This document shows, piece by piece, positions 62,782 to 64,000 of a stretch of 64,000 nt of DNA (positions are counted from its first letter, which is position 1; each line of letters opens with the position of its first letter). This DNA comes from Mansonella perstans. Lineage: Eukaryota; Nematoda; Chromadorea; Rhabditida; Onchocercidae. Position numbers and translations under genes: made by a program. The stretch spans positions 210,123 to 274,122 of the forward strand of contig JBAMDO010000062.1 in the NCBI GenBank assembly GCA_037074765.1. The letters are read 5' to 3'. The notes under the pieces were generated by a model. That model was not told where the DNA came from and made no database searches. It saw nothing but the letters and a program-made list of their open reading frames with translations.

Positions 62782-64000
62782 TCACACTGCTTCAATTTCT
62801 TCTTGTGATACTGATGATTGCACGGGTCGTTGAAGGATGAAACGAAATTTGATCAACAATATAGCCGTTAATGATACGATCATGACAGATGCACTTAGCA
62901 CAAACAATACTAACACGATTATCGATAGTGATTCTTCTAAAATTTTTGAACATTGGTAATTTTATTTTGATTTAAATCAATTTTGTTTTTTTTTTTATTT
63001 TTTTCTTCATAGTGCATAAACAATACTAACACGATTATCGATAGTGATTCTTCTAAAATTTTTGAACATTGGTAATTTTATTTTGATTTAAATCAATTTT
63101 GTTTTTTTTAATTTTTTTCTTCATTTACACTATTACAAATAAAATTATTTGTTTATGGAACTGAATAAATAATCTGGAGGAATTTATTCAAAATATTACT
63201 TTCTGTGGAAGTAAGAGATAAATTCGGAATAGATGAAACTGGAAGTTTGCTAGTTTCAGGATCTGCAATCATTAAATATCATTAATAAATTGCAAAAAAA
63301 CAACATACTGAAAGAAATTCACAACGGAATTTTCATGACATTATGCACAGATTCCATAACAGATAGCTTGAAAATGGTTAGTTAACAAAAAACTAGCTTA
63401 AAATGGTTAATCAACATATTGACAAAACTTCCAGGGGCTACGTCAAGAAAAAAGATCCTATTGGTCCCTGAAAAGTGATTTTAAGAATTAATTTAACATA
63501 ATTGCAGTATACTGATAATGAAATGACATTTATTGAAATAACCTAATTTCGTTGTTTGTGCTTTTGTTGTTGTCATTGTCGCTGTCGTTGTTGATGTCGT
63601 TTTTGTTGCCGTAGATGTTATCATTGTTGTTGTCGTTGTTGCTGTCGTTTTTGTTGCCGTAGATGTTATCATTGTTGTTGTCATTGTTGCTGTCGTTTCT
63701 GTTGCTGTTGTTGTTGTCATTGCTGCTGTCGTTGTTGCTGTCGTTTTTGTTGCCGTAGATGTTATCATTGTTGTTGTCATTGCTGCTGTCGTTTCTGTCG
63801 CTGTTATTGTTGTCGTTGCTGCTGTCGTTTTTGTTGCTGCTGTTGTTATCATTGTTGCCGTCTTTGCTGCTGTCGTTTCTGTTGCCGTTGTTGTTGTCAT
63901 TGCTGCTGTCGTTGTTGCTGTCGTTTTTGTTGCCGTAGATGTTATCATTGTTGTTATCATTGCTGCTGTCGTTTCTGTTGCTGTTGTTGTTGTCATTGCT
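62782..64000 (-). CDS. Thr-rich mucin-like type I membrane protein, 5' part beyond window
   Basis: Three exons seen: 64000-63543 (open past the window edge), 63262-63200, and 62936-62782, with phase 1 at both introns. The first part is almost only Thr, Ala, Met, Ile, Lys and Glu in repeats, a likely O-glycosylated stalk. The middle exon encodes DPETSKLPVSSIPNLSLTST. The last exon gives KESLS, then a hydrophobic span of about 25 residues (IIVLVLFVLSASVMIVSL in it), a basic stop-transfer (KFRFILQR) and a short tail ending QEEIEAV. The layout fits a cell-surface mucin or adhesion protein. No globular domain is visible in the window, so the family is unknown. The last-exon acceptor lies inside a 116-bp duplication. 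Confidence 0.75.
62898..63124 (-). repeat. 116-bp tandem duplication covering the last-exon acceptor of the mucin-like gene
   Basis: Two near-identical copies with period 116 bp (for example AACAATACTAACACGATTAT at 62903 and again at 63019). They differ mainly in the T-run lengths. Each copy includes the TTTTAG acceptor and the first 30 or so coding bases of the last exon. Confidence 0.93.
63555..64000 (-). repeat. Coding minisatellite with a 96-nt higher-order unit
   Basis: On the minus strand, alternating blocks MTTTTATETTAA and MITTMITSTATKTTATTTAA make a 32-residue higher-order unit. It repeats at least three times with variants, built from trinucleotides such as ACA, ACG and GCA. It continues past the window end. 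Confidence 0.9.

Noticed and set aside
1..64000. CRISPR arrays, bacterial operons, phage or viral genes
   Set aside because: Spliced genes, nuclear families and repeat types are those of an animal genome; no such element was seen.

Overview
This window comes from an AT-rich animal genome and reads as nuclear DNA of a nematode, most likely a filarial or spirurid type. The evidence is short coding exons of about 30-380 nt, GT-AG introns of roughly 70-1800 nt with TTTTCAG/TTTTAG acceptors, pyrimidine-rich AG acceptors placed directly before ATG as expected for spliced-leader trans-splicing, and a nematode-like initiator tRNA. The species assignment is inference. I rebuilt gene models by hand from splice signals, reading-frame phase and recalled family sequences. 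No database search was run.

Layout on the + strand: the 3' half of a beta-spectrin gene (52-4387); a complete CDC73/parafibromin gene (6592-9755); a complete KIDINS220/ARMS-type ankyrin-KAP membrane scaffold (11217 to about 23009 or 23142); a 50-residue single-pass membrane ORF (24585-24737) whose stop codon overlaps the start of a TMEM231 gene (24734-27685); a 34-exon Aquarius/EMB-4 helicase (34404-45996); cytoplasmic tryptophanyl-tRNA synthetase (52056-55333); and a sushi/CCP-domain gene (about 58737-61323).

Layout on the - strand: a small insulin-like peptide gene lying in what looks like a 6.7-kb gene desert (29360-30010); a six-finger C2H2 zinc-finger gene (48321-50366); an initiator methionine tRNA (57238-57309); and the 3' part of a Thr-rich mucin-like type I membrane protein (62782 to beyond 64000).

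Most protein genes are unrelated housekeeping or signalling genes: transcription elongation, splicing, translation, cytoskeleton and the ciliary transition zone. They show no common pathway. The two observations most worth following are the ATGA stop/start overlap between the 50-residue membrane ORF and TMEM231, which suggests a dicistronic message, and the two-exon insulin-like gene, which carries the full B- and A-chain cysteine pattern plus two extra cysteines. Two duplications that copy splice acceptors (in the zinc-finger gene and in the mucin-like gene) are the next most interesting. The remaining intergenic DNA is AT-rich, with simple repeats, short tandem duplications, one 205-bp foldback element and homopolymer tracts.
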